DNA of 8,525 nt from Sulfurivirga sp964427185 (GCA_964427185.1 CAYRSN010000045.1:1-8525), one strand, 5' to 3'. Positions 1 to 6,786 are shown, counted from the stretch's first letter. Translations and numbers: made by a program. Notes: a model not told the origin generated them from the sequence alone.

Positions 1-430
1 GTGCGGCACCGCGTATGTTCATATTGTGCTTGTCGCCGCTGTGGAGAATAAAAAATACAATCAAGTTGTTGATCAGGCCGATGATGGCGATGATCATCAT
101 CTCTTTACCCATGATGGGTTCAGGGTTGAAAAAACGCTCAATGGCGAATACAATAATGCCAACGACAATCACCAGTAGAAAAATAGCGTTTAAAAAGGCG
201 GTAATGATCTGAAAGCGCTGGTAACCAAAGGTATAGCGCGCATCCGGTGGGCGCTTGGCGACGACAAAGCCCCACCAGGCGATCATCAGGGCAATGGCAT
301 CGGTAAACATGTGAATGCCATCGGCCATGAGCGCCAGTGAGCCGACCCACCAGCCGCCGATAATTTCAATCAGCATGTAAGAGCTGGTAAGCACGGCAGC
401 AAACAGAACTTTACGCTGGTTTTTTTTCAT
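1..430 (-). CDS. Cation diffusion facilitator (ZitB/CzcD-like), partial, membrane-domain frame
   Basis: This is the first part of a CDF-family metal/proton antiporter of the inner membrane, which exports Zn(II) or related divalent cations from the cytoplasm. The gene runs off the window at position 1, so the C-terminal half is missing. The visible 143 residues, counted from the ATG at 430, hold four hydrophobic helices at roughly 8-30, 32-58, 72-98 and 110-130. Helix 2 carries the family metal-site motif with H40 and D44 (ADGIHMFTD). The later residues HSGDKHNMNIRGAA match the region before TM5 of ZitB/CzcD. The ATG at 430 has no properly spaced Shine-Dalgarno sequence, since GGGG abuts it directly. 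The frame remains open upstream but contains no ATG before a TGA. The better start is at 512 in another frame (see the next entry), so this gene is probably frameshifted or recoded. Family assignment is firm; the exact metal and the start are not. Confidence 0.88.
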   Translation of the reverse strand, partial: MKKNQRKVLFAAVLTSSYMLIEIIGGWWVGSLALMADGIHMFTDAIALMIAWWGFVVAKRPPDARYTFGYQRFQIITAFLNAIFLLVIVVGIIVFAIERFFNPEPIMGKEMMIIAIIGLINNLIVFFILHSGDKHNMNIRGAA

Positions 431-512
431 CCCCTGTTTTGATGTGGGTATGGTGGGGCGAAACCGGTTGTACCGGACAGCAGGGCTGTTCAGTATCTGA
501 ATTGGAATTCAT
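411..512 (-). other. Cys/His-rich leader of the CDF gene, out of frame with its membrane domain
   Basis: A 33-codon reading frame starts with ATG at 512 and ends with TAA at 411-413. It has an AAGGA ribosome binding site about 7 nt upstream (near 520-526), much better than that of the ATG at 430. Its residues include CCPV and HHTH, the kind of cytoplasmic Cys/His-rich leader that precedes TM1 in many CDF exporters. The leader meets the membrane-domain frame in a run of eight As on the minus strand (plus-strand Ts at 420-427). Removing one A would read DEKNQRKVLF straight into TM1. I infer that this is the authentic N-terminus, separated by a one-base indel, by slippage-based recoding, or by a sequencing error. 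The alternative, a short upstream ORF coupled to the ATG at 430, is less likely given the CDF-like leader content. Confidence 0.6.
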
Positions 513-552
513 TATTGTTTCCTTTTATTAAGGTGTTGTTTTTGATTGGAAA

Positions 553-561
553 ATTATAGCA
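553..561 (-). promoter_or_regulatory. Extended -10 promoter for the CDF gene
   Basis: Read on the minus strand, TGCTATAAT (561 to 553) is a perfect extended -10 element (TGnTATAAT). It overlaps the stop codon of comF. It would place a transcription start near 546, about 35 nt before the ATG at 512, so the transporter could be transcribed independently of comF. No good -35 hexamer is visible, which fits an extended -10 promoter. I see no recognisable metal-regulator operator in the short leader. Confidence 0.45.
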
Positions 562-1270
562 AAGGCGTGCGTGCAACCACCCATATTTCCACATTTAAAT
601 GTGGCGCATATTGTTTTAGGCATTGAGCGGCTGCATGTGCTGTGGCACCGGTTGTGAGGACATCATCGACCAATGCCACACATTGCAGTTCATGCAGCAA
701 GCTCACCTGAGAGCAGCCAAAAGCCTGCTGGATATTGTGTCTGCGCTCTCGAGCATTGAGCTTGGCTTGATGAGGGGTATTGGCTTGACGCGTCAAAAGA
801 GGGATGATTGGCAACGCTAAAGCTTTGCCCCAGTCTTTAGCCAGCCAGGCGGCCTGATTGAAGCCACGTGCTTGCAGGCGCTTAGGGTGTAAAGGAATGG
901 GAATCAAAGCTTCTGCTTCTGCAGGCCATTGCTTTAACTGTGGCAATGCCAGTGTGCTGAGCAGGCGGGTGATGCGAATATCCGGCCGTTTGCCGTATTT
1001 CATCCGGTGCATCAGCTGTTTTAGGGTGTCATCCAGCCAGAATGCCGCGACAACTTGATCAAAGGCCGGCGGGTGGTGCAAACAGGCTGCGCAGAGATAA
1101 TTTTCTGCCGTATTAACCGCACAACGAGGGCAGTGCTGTGTAGCCAGCACGGGCTTTAATTGTGCCACCAGGTGATCTGCCAGGTCTACCTGTGTAGCGT
1201 TGCCTGCATCCAACAGGCAGCGGGGCGGAAACAGCACCTTTTCCAAGGCTGATATAATGCGGCTCAACAT
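554..1270 (-). CDS. comF: ComF family protein (phosphoribosyltransferase fold)
   Basis: This protein belongs to the ComF/GntX family: an N-terminal zinc ribbon region followed by a type I phosphoribosyltransferase domain. Members are linked to DNA uptake during natural transformation or to use of DNA as a nutrient; the biochemical reaction is unsettled. From the ATG at 1270 the product is 238 aa, usual for the family. It starts MLSRIISALEKVLFPPRC, a typical ComF N-terminus. One zinc site is intact (C47-P-R-C50 and C60-A-A-C63). The preceding one is degenerate: only C18 remains where CLLC is normal. The PRPP-loop motif VDDVLTTGAT lies at about 201-210. The frame extends to a GTG at 1297, which would overlap bioB by 8 nt; neither start has a clear Shine-Dalgarno sequence. 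The gene is divergent from bioB and upstream of the CDF gene, 41 nt apart. Confidence 0.88.
   Translation of the reverse strand: MLSRIISALEKVLFPPRCLLDAGNATQVDLADHLVAQLKPVLATQHCPRCAVNTAENYLCAACLHHPPAFDQVVAAFWLDDTLKQLMHRMKYGKRPDIRITRLLSTLALPQLKQWPAEAEALIPIPLHPKRLQARGFNQAAWLAKDWGKALALPIIPLLTRQANTPHQAKLNARERRHNIQQAFGCSQVSLLHELQCVALVDDVLTTGATAHAAAQCLKQYAPHLNVEIWVVARTPLL
1250..1258 (+). promoter_or_regulatory. Extended -10 promoter of the bio operon
   Basis: TGATATAAT at 1250-1258 is a perfect extended -10 (TGnTATAAT), located within the 5' coding part of comF. The predicted start near 1265 leaves a leader of about 25 nt before bioB. No convincing -35 is seen 16-18 nt upstream. I found no BirA-type operator (inverted TTGTAAACC-like half sites) around it, so biotin-dependent repression at this site is not supported. 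Confidence 0.55.
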
Positions 1271-1276
1271 AAAGAG

Positions 1277-1282
1277 AAAGGA
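1277..1282 (+). promoter_or_regulatory. Ribosome binding site of bioB
   Basis: AAAGGA lies 7 nt before the ATG at 1290. This selects 1290 over the longer reading frame that opens at 1200 (30 extra codons), whose extra residues do not resemble the BioB N-terminus. Confidence 0.7.
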
Positions 1283-1289
1283 TAGCAGA

Positions 1290-2282
1290 ATGGACACACT
1301 GGGTGTGATACGTCATGACTGGACAGTGGAGGAGGCACGGCAACTGCTGGCCATGCCATTAAATGACCTGCTTTTTGAAGCGCAGCGTATCCACCGACAG
1401 CATTTTGATCCCAATGAAATTCAGGTGAGCACTCTGGTGAATATTAAATCCGGCGGCTGTGCTGAGGACTGCGCTTACTGCTCTCAATCCGCTCGTTATA
1501 ACACAGGTCTGGAGAAGGAAAAGATGATGGCCGTGCAAGAGGTGCTGGATAAAGCCATGCAGGCCAAGGAGAAGGGGGCGACGCGTCTGTGTATGGGTGC
1601 GGCTTGGCGCACCCCATCTAAAAAAGATTTTCCCATCGTGCTGGAAATGGTTAAAGTGGTCAAGGCGCTGGGCATGGAAACCTGTATGACGCTCGGCATG
1701 CTGGATGACGAGCAGGTGCGGCAGCTGAAAGAAGCTGGGCTGGATTACTACAACCATAATCTGGATACTTCCGAAGCCTACTATCCCAAGATTATCACCA
1801 CCCGTACCTATCAGGATCGTCTGGACACCATTAAACGTGTGCAGGATGCGGGTATTCATGTTTGCTCCGGGGGGATTATCGGCATGGGGGAAAAGCCAGA
1901 AGACCGTGCCGAGCTATTGCGCACCTTTGCCAACCTGACGCCGCATCCCGATTCCGTGCCCATTAACCTGCTGGTACCGATTGAGGGCACCCCTTTGGCC
2001 GAGATGCGTGGTAAGACCGATCCATTGGAGCTGGTACGGGTGATTGCCGCGGCACGGATTATGATGCCCAAATCCTATGTGCGCCTGTCTGCAGGGCGGT
2101 TAGAGTTATCGGATGAAGCCCAAGCCATGTGCTTTATGGCAGGTGCCAACTCCATTTTCTATGGAGATAAACTGCTCACTACCGATAATCCGGAAGCTGA
2201 CCGGGACCGTAAACTATTCGAAAAACTGGGTCTGCGCATGCAGCCGCTCAAAGGGAAAGACACCCAGGCCGAGGTGGCCTGA
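1290..2282 (+). CDS. bioB: Biotin synthase BioB
   Basis: BioB is a cytoplasmic radical SAM enzyme that inserts sulfur into dethiobiotin to make biotin, the last pathway step. The product is 330 aa, slightly shorter than E. coli BioB (346 aa). The radical SAM [4Fe-4S] motif CxxxCxxC is C57, C61, C64 (GGCAEDCAYCSQS). The ligands of the sacrificial [2Fe-2S] cluster are all present: C101 (RLCMGAAWR), C132 (TCMTLGML), C192 (VCSGGIIGMGE) and an arginine at R265 (YVRLSAGR). The substrate-region motif YNHNLDTS lies at about 154-161. It is the first gene of the bio cluster. Its stop overlaps the start of bioF by one base (TGATG). Every known catalytic residue is intact, so I expect it to be active. 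Confidence 0.98.
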   Translation: MDTLGVIRHDWTVEEARQLLAMPLNDLLFEAQRIHRQHFDPNEIQVSTLVNIKSGGCAEDCAYCSQSARYNTGLEKEKMMAVQEVLDKAMQAKEKGATRLCMGAAWRTPSKKDFPIVLEMVKVVKALGMETCMTLGMLDDEQVRQLKEAGLDYYNHNLDTSEAYYPKIITTRTYQDRLDTIKRVQDAGIHVCSGGIIGMGEKPEDRAELLRTFANLTPHPDSVPINLLVPIEGTPLAEMRGKTDPLELVRVIAAARIMMPKSYVRLSAGRLELSDEAQAMCFMAGANSIFYGDKLLTTDNPEADRDRKLFEKLGLRMQPLKGKDTQAEVA

Positions 2283-3448
2283 TGACCTTGCGGCAGCGGC
2301 TGCGTCAGCGACTTGATGCTGCACGGGCTCAGCACCGCCACCGTATCCCTCCGCTGATTACCCAGCCTCCCGGTCACCATACGCAGCTTAACGGTCGCCA
2401 GGTGCTTAATTTTGCTGCCAATGACTATCTTGGCTTGAGCGAGGATCCGGGCATCGCGCAGGCGGCCTGCTGTCAGGCACCCTATTTTGGTAGTGGTGCG
2501 GCACATCTGGTCAGCGGGCATCATCTGGCGCATCACCTGCTGGAAGATGAGCTGGCAGAGTGGTTGGGCGTGGAGCGGGTACTGCTCTTTTCCACCGGCT
2601 ATATGGCCAATCTGGCGGTGCAGCAGGCGCTGATGGAAAAGAGCGACCAGCTGTTACACGATAAGCTTAATCACGCCTCTTTGCTGGATGGAGCCCAGTT
2701 GTCTGCTGCACAAATGAAACGCTACCCCCATCTGGATATGCAGGCACTTGCGCGTCGCCTGCAACAGGCATCAGGACAGGCCATGATCGTCACCGACGGT
2801 GTCTTCAGTATGGACGGTGATCTGGCGCCTTTGCCTGAGATTATGGCACTGAAAGCGAAGCATGGCGCCTGGTTATTGGTGGATGAGGCTCATGCCTTTG
2901 GAGTGGTTGGGGCAACGGGGCGGGGTACTTTTGAGCACTTCGGGTTGCAGGCAGATGAAGATGTGGTGCGTGTAGGCACGCTGGGCAAGGCGTTTGGCGT
3001 ATTTGGTGCTTTTGTGGCAGGCACAGCAGAGGTGGTCGAAGCGCTGATCAACTTTGCACGTCCATGGATTTACACCACCGCTTTGCCGCCAGTTAATGCC
3101 GAAGCGGCACGGATTGCGCTTAAGAAAGTGCAGGCAGCTGAGGCTGAACGGGCTCATCTTCAGCAGCTGATTCATACATTCCGTACAGAGGCAGAAGCGT
3201 TGGGGCTGACGCTGTGGCAAAGTGAAACACCCATTCAGCCTGTGATTTTGGGAGCGGCAGTGCGGGCAGTGCGCTGGCGGGATAGGCTCTTCGAGCAAGG
3301 CGTGTATGTGCCTGCCATTCGTCCCCCCACCGTGCCGCAGGGTAGAGCTCGCCTGCGCATCAGCCTTAGTGCAAGGCATACCTTGGAGGATGTGGAAATA
3401 CTTTTGGATGCCCTGGCGCACTGTCTAAAAGAGGAGCGTGATGCTTAA
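2282..3448 (+). CDS. bioF: 8-amino-7-oxononanoate synthase BioF
   Basis: BioF is a PLP-dependent alpha-oxoamine synthase that condenses pimeloyl-ACP (or pimeloyl-CoA) with L-alanine, giving 8-amino-7-oxononanoate. The product is 388 aa, close to E. coli BioF (384 aa). The lysine that forms the Schiff base with PLP is K236 in GTLGKAFG. Other family landmarks are NDYLGL near 47-52, the PLP-stacking histidine H131 in LNHASLLDG, TDGVFSMDGD near 171-180, and the cofactor-binding D201 and H204 in VDEAHAFG. The ATG at 2282 shares one base with the bioB stop and is preceded by GAGGTG at 2271-2276, indicating translational coupling. Its 3' end overlaps the start of bioH by 8 nt. Confidence 0.97.
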   Translation: MTLRQRLRQRLDAARAQHRHRIPPLITQPPGHHTQLNGRQVLNFAANDYLGLSEDPGIAQAACCQAPYFGSGAAHLVSGHHLAHHLLEDELAEWLGVERVLLFSTGYMANLAVQQALMEKSDQLLHDKLNHASLLDGAQLSAAQMKRYPHLDMQALARRLQQASGQAMIVTDGVFSMDGDLAPLPEIMALKAKHGAWLLVDEAHAFGVVGATGRGTFEHFGLQADEDVVRVGTLGKAFGVFGAFVAGTAEVVEALINFARPWIYTTALPPVNAEAARIALKKVQAAEAERAHLQQLIHTFRTEAEALGLTLWQSETPIQPVILGAAVRAVRWRDRLFEQGVYVPAIRPPTVPQGRARLRISLSARHTLEDVEILLDALAHCLKEERDA

Positions 3449-4253
3449 TCGTGAAACCTTGGGTCAAGGGTCGAATTTGACCTTGCTACATGGCTGGGCG
3501 GCAGATAACGGGGTGTGGCGTGACTGGATTAACACTTATTTGGCACCGCACTTTACCTGTCATTTAATTGAGTTGCCAGGCTTCGGGCGGAGTGCGCCCA
3601 TCGAAGCGGAGACCCCAGAGGCCATTCGCACGGCCTGGCGAAATGCAGTGATTGAAGCCCTGCCCGATGCACCAACAGCGCTGTTGGGCTGGTCTTTAGG
3701 AGGATTGGTAGCACAGGATGTGTCACTGGCCGTGCCAGATCGTGTGACACGGTTAATCGGGCTGTGTACCAGTCCGCGATTTGTACAGGTGGAAGGTTGG
3801 CGGCACGGGGTGCCGCCCAAGCTGATTGCAGATTTTCTGCAGGCACTGGCGGTGGATGCGGCAGCGCTGCTGAAGCGCTTCTGGCTGCTGCAGTGGCAGG
3901 GGGATCGCCAGGCCAAGGTGCTGATGCGCCAGTTTATGCAGGAAATGCGTGGGCGCAGCCTGCCGACTTTGCGGGGGCTGGAGCAGGGGCTGGTATTGCT
4001 GCGCACACTGGATTTTCGTGCGCAATTGTCCAGTCTTGCTCAGCCGACTTTATGGCTGCTGGGGGAAAAAGACCCGCTCATCCCCGTCAGCTGGGTGGAG
4101 CATCTGGTTCAGCTTCAATCCCATGGACAAGTAAAAGTACTGCCTCACGCCGCTCACCTACCGTTTAGAAGCCACCCTGCAGAAACTGCGGAGGCGATAT
4201 GCCGTTTCTGCGGTCAGGCCAAGGCTTTACCCGCGCGCGCGGAAGGCGCATAA
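3441..4253 (+). CDS. bioH: Pimeloyl-ACP methyl ester esterase BioH
   Basis: BioH is an alpha/beta hydrolase that cleaves pimeloyl-ACP methyl ester, ending chain elongation and releasing pimeloyl-ACP for BioF. The product is 270 aa (E. coli 256 aa). The catalytic triad is visible: S85 in the nucleophile elbow GWSLGG, D211 in GEKDPLIP and H239 in HAAHLPFRSHP. The oxyanion region HGWAADNGVW lies near 17-26. I chose the ATG at 3441 over the GTG at 3438 because GAGGAG at 3431-3436 is 4 nt from the ATG but only 1 nt from the GTG. It overlaps bioF by 8 nt and bioC by 1 nt. Placement between bioF and bioC supports BioH rather than a generic hydrolase. Confidence 0.95.
   Translation: MLNRETLGQGSNLTLLHGWAADNGVWRDWINTYLAPHFTCHLIELPGFGRSAPIEAETPEAIRTAWRNAVIEALPDAPTALLGWSLGGLVAQDVSLAVPDRVTRLIGLCTSPRFVQVEGWRHGVPPKLIADFLQALAVDAAALLKRFWLLQWQGDRQAKVLMRQFMQEMRGRSLPTLRGLEQGLVLLRTLDFRAQLSSLAQPTLWLLGEKDPLIPVSWVEHLVQLQSHGQVKVLPHAAHLPFRSHPAETAEAICRFCGQAKALPARAEGA
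4241..4246 (+). promoter_or_regulatory. Ribosome binding site of bioC
   Basis: GGAAGG lies inside the end of bioH, 6 nt before the ATG at 4253. It favours that start over the in-frame ATG at 4262 (15 nt away) and over the longer frame that opens at 4199. Confidence 0.65.
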
Positions 4254-5170
4254 TGCCCGCCATGAATCGATTTAACCGTCATGCGATAAAGAAGCACTTC
4301 TCCCGCGCGGCCTGTGCCTATGATGAGGCTGCCGTGCTACAGAAAGCCGTAGCTGAGCATCTGGATGAGCGGCTGGATTTAGTCAAGCTGCAGCCTGGGC
4401 GCGTGCTGGATGTGGGGGCAGGGACAGGAATTCTGACGGAAAAAATGCTCGCCCGCTATCCTAAGGCTCAGGTGGTGGCGGTAGATTTGAGCGAAGCCAT
4501 GCTGCGCTGGGCACACCGTAAGCTCAAAGCACGCAGGGGGCTGTTACAGAAACTGCGCGGCCAGTGTCCCGCTCAGTTGGTGGTGGCGGATGCCTATCAG
4601 CTGCCTTTTGCGGATGGTGCTTTTGATCTGGTGGTGAGCAATCTGATGTTGCAGTGGTGTGATGACCTGGATGCAGTGCTGCGGGAGTTTTGCCGCGTGC
4701 TGCGCCCGGAGGGGTTGCTGCTGTTTACCAGCTTTGGTCCCGACACGCTTAAGGAGCTGCGTGCCGCCTGGGCACAGGTCGATGATAAGCCCCATGTGAA
4801 CACCTTTATTGATATGCACGATGTAGGGGATGCTTTGATTCGTGCAGGGTTTGGACATCCGGTCATGGATGTGGAGCACTTTACCCTCACCTATGAAACG
4901 CCAAGAGCCGTGCTTAAGGATCTCAAGGCCATTGGTGCCACCTATTCCGCTGCAGATGGCCGCGGCCTGACGGGGAAAAACAAGCTTCAGGCCATGCTCA
5001 ACGCCTATGAAACATTTCGCCAGCCTGATGGGCGTGTGCCTGCTACCTATGAGGTTGTTCATGGCCACGCCTGGGCGGCGGAGATGAAGTTTAAAGGCCC
5101 GGAGCAGGCGCAGCAGGGCGTGTATGCCATGACCTTGGATGAGTTTGAACGTCTGGTCAAAGGCAGATAA
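4253..5170 (+). CDS. bioC: Malonyl-ACP O-methyltransferase BioC
   Basis: BioC uses S-adenosylmethionine to methylate the free carboxyl of malonyl-ACP, disguising it so the fatty acid synthesis enzymes can extend it to pimeloyl-ACP methyl ester. The product is 305 aa, about 50 longer than E. coli BioC (251 aa). SAM motif I is VLDVGAGTG at about 51-59, followed by the acidic loop VVAVDLSEAML and the LPFADGAFDLVVSNLMLQW segment. The later DLKAIGAT motif is typical of BioC. The extra length comes from a basic insertion after the acidic loop (KLKARRGLLQKLRG) and a longer C-terminus, seen in other long-form BioC proteins. The start at 4253 shares a base with the bioH stop (TAATG). The last 112 nt overlap the convergent tmcA gene. 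No bioD follows. Confidence 0.95.
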   Translation: MPAMNRFNRHAIKKHFSRAACAYDEAAVLQKAVAEHLDERLDLVKLQPGRVLDVGAGTGILTEKMLARYPKAQVVAVDLSEAMLRWAHRKLKARRGLLQKLRGQCPAQLVVADAYQLPFADGAFDLVVSNLMLQWCDDLDAVLREFCRVLRPEGLLLFTSFGPDTLKELRAAWAQVDDKPHVNTFIDMHDVGDALIRAGFGHPVMDVEHFTLTYETPRAVLKDLKAIGATYSAADGRGLTGKNKLQAMLNAYETFRQPDGRVPATYEVVHGHAWAAEMKFKGPEQAQQGVYAMTLDEFERLVKGR

Positions 5171-6756
5171 AGCAGTGCAGAGGGCAGACCGCTGGCACGG
5201 TTGGGTTTGTGCCCTGTGCTGTGGTGGATAAACCCCAGTTTCTGCCAGAAGCGCATCACCTGTGGTGCCGCAGCACAGCTGACAGAAAGAAAATCCACAT
5301 GGGCCTCCGCCTTCAGCTGCTCGACCAGTGCTGAGCCAATACCTTCCCCTTGGCGATCCGGGTGTACGGCAATGCGCGTGATCCTTAGGCTGGATTTTTC
5401 CAGCCAGCGAGTATCCTGCTCCAGTTGTGCCAGCCGCTGTGCCGCCAGATGGCCGCGCACATGTTCGGGCGGATTTTTCAGACCACCTTCCTTCACAGCC
5501 CAGAGCACCCCGGCAACCTTCTCGCCACAGCGGGCAAGCCAGAAGTGCTGATGCGGTGCATCCAGCAGCTGCATCAGATCAGACGGACGGGTTTGGTAGT
5601 GCGCTTGTTTCAGCAGGGTATAGACGGTTTTCAATGTAGAGGTTTCAGCGAGAACTGGCTGCCAGCGGTTGATGCTGACCCTGCCTTGCGGCGCTGGCGG
5701 TAAGGCTGTATCCAGCAGGAGTGCCTCATCCAGCCATTGTTCCAGCCAGTCGCCCTGCCGCCAGCGGGTGGGGGTGCGTAGAGCATAGTGCAGATACGGT
5801 GTTTCCAGTTTCAGCCGCAACCCTTGCCCTGAGCCTTCATAGCCTTCCTGCGTGGTGGCCAGAATTTTTTTACCCGGCAGCGTCAGCAGCTTTTGCAGCA
5901 CTGGCAGGGTCAGCCGTGCCGCCTCATCCACAAAAAGGGTATCAAAAGGCGGTTTTTTCGCTAAAAAGGCATCTGGAGGCAGCATTTCAAGGGTTTTTGC
6001 CGGTGCGAAAAATTTTGAATTTGAAAAAAAGGGGGAGACCCCATGTGCAGGTTGCCAGCCGTGCTGCTGCAGGTGTTTTAACAGGGTGTGCACGGCGCTG
6101 CGGTGGTTGGTTACCAGCACACTGTGTCCGGATGTGCGCTGGATCAACTCGGCAAGCAGGGTGCTTTTGCCACGCCCGCGCCGGCCGGTGATTAAAACAG
6201 TATCACGGGGTGTCCAGTGAGCGGCAGCCTCCAGCAGATACTGCTGATCGGTGGTCCAATCTTTTGGCGGAGTGTAGGGTGCAAGTGGTGGTGCGGGTGT
6301 CTCTGCTTGCAGTAAGCCAGGGGTTTGCAGCAGCCAGTGCATAAAGGGGCTGGTGGGTGGCAGTGTTTGACCGGTACTTAAAAACCGCTTTAGGGCAGGA
6401 TTGCCGGATATTGTTTTCGGCATGAGCAACAGCAGTACACTGCCTGCCTGCAAGGTGCCGGACAGTGCCAGCAGCATGTTAGGATCCAGCCCGCTGAAGC
6501 CGTCTGCAATCAGTAGCTGCTGTTCACTGCCCAGCCAGTGTTGCGCCTGGTTGGGCTGGACGATCTGGCAGCCTTGCGGAGGATGGAGCGGGGAGTCTCC
6601 GCCGCTGTTGAGCCACAGGGTGTGTGCAGGCAGAGGTAAAGTGTTTAGCTGCTTTTGTAGCAGGCTGGCATCGTCCTGCAGCAGTACAGGTGCGCGCGTA
6701 TAAGCGGCTTTTAATGTGTTTTGCAGCTGTGCAAACCAGGCGGATAATGCTGTCAT
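5059..6756 (-). CDS. tmcA: tRNA(Met) cytidine acetyltransferase TmcA, lacking C-terminal domain
   Basis: TmcA makes N4-acetylcytidine at the wobble position (C34) of elongator tRNA(Met), using acetyl-CoA and ATP, which improves discrimination against the AUA codon. The product is 565 aa versus 671 in E. coli. Domains in order: a TmcA N-terminal domain (about 1-160), a RecD-like helicase/ATPase module with Walker A GRRGRGKST (191-199), Walker B LFVDEAA (274-280) and the QEGYEGSGQG motif (303-312), then a GNAT acetyltransferase domain with RQGEGIGS (468-475) and FWQKLGF (503-509). Recognisable homology ends at about LPLT (531-534). The C-terminal tRNA-binding domain of E. coli TmcA is absent, and the last 31 residues are read antisense to bioC. 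The ATG at 6756 lacks an obvious Shine-Dalgarno sequence. The two hallmark enzymatic domains look intact. Confidence 0.93.
   Translation of the reverse strand: MTALSAWFAQLQNTLKAAYTRAPVLLQDDASLLQKQLNTLPLPAHTLWLNSGGDSPLHPPQGCQIVQPNQAQHWLGSEQQLLIADGFSGLDPNMLLALSGTLQAGSVLLLLMPKTISGNPALKRFLSTGQTLPPTSPFMHWLLQTPGLLQAETPAPPLAPYTPPKDWTTDQQYLLEAAAHWTPRDTVLITGRRGRGKSTLLAELIQRTSGHSVLVTNHRSAVHTLLKHLQQHGWQPAHGVSPFFSNSKFFAPAKTLEMLPPDAFLAKKPPFDTLFVDEAARLTLPVLQKLLTLPGKKILATTQEGYEGSGQGLRLKLETPYLHYALRTPTRWRQGDWLEQWLDEALLLDTALPPAPQGRVSINRWQPVLAETSTLKTVYTLLKQAHYQTRPSDLMQLLDAPHQHFWLARCGEKVAGVLWAVKEGGLKNPPEHVRGHLAAQRLAQLEQDTRWLEKSSLRITRIAVHPDRQGEGIGSALVEQLKAEAHVDFLSVSCAAAPQVMRFWQKLGFIHHSTGHKPNRASGLPSALLYLPLTRRSNSSKVMAYTPCCACSGPLNFISAAQAWP
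6721..6748 (+). promoter_or_regulatory. Possible sigma-70 promoter for the exported hydrolase-like gene
   Basis: TTGCAG (6721-6726) and GATAAT (6743-6748) are separated by 16 nt. The -10 matches consensus at five of six positions, the -35 only weakly. It lies inside the 5' end of tmcA and would start transcription near 6755, about 30 nt before the ATG at 6787. This is a tentative call. Confidence 0.3.
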
Positions 6757-6786
6757 GGCGTACAGATTAGCATAGGAGTGTTTGGA

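Noticed and set aside
1200..1289. A 30-residue N-terminal extension of BioB from an upstream start
   Set aside because: It reads through the promoter and comF coding region, does not resemble BioB, and the ATG at 1290 has a well-placed AAAGGA.
1359..1859. A 166-codon open frame antisense to bioB
   Set aside because: It lies fully inside a well-conserved gene on the other strand, has no recognisable domain, and is expected from the base composition.
2873..3421. A 182-codon open frame antisense to bioF
   Set aside because: It mirrors conserved BioF sequence and shows no domain or start signals of its own.
3560..4006. A 148-codon open frame antisense to bioH
   Set aside because: Its composition is Ser/Arg-rich as expected for a shadow of a GC-rich gene; BioH on the plus strand has its full catalytic triad.
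5190..5215. GGCAC/GTGCC hairpin near 5194-5213 as a terminator after bioC
   Set aside because: The stem is only 5 bp, there is no T-tract on either side, and it lies inside the tmcA coding sequence.
6001..6040. A/G-rich homopolymers in tmcA as a possible frameshift
   Set aside because: TmcA motifs on both sides, Walker A and Walker B, are in the same frame, so no shift has occurred here.
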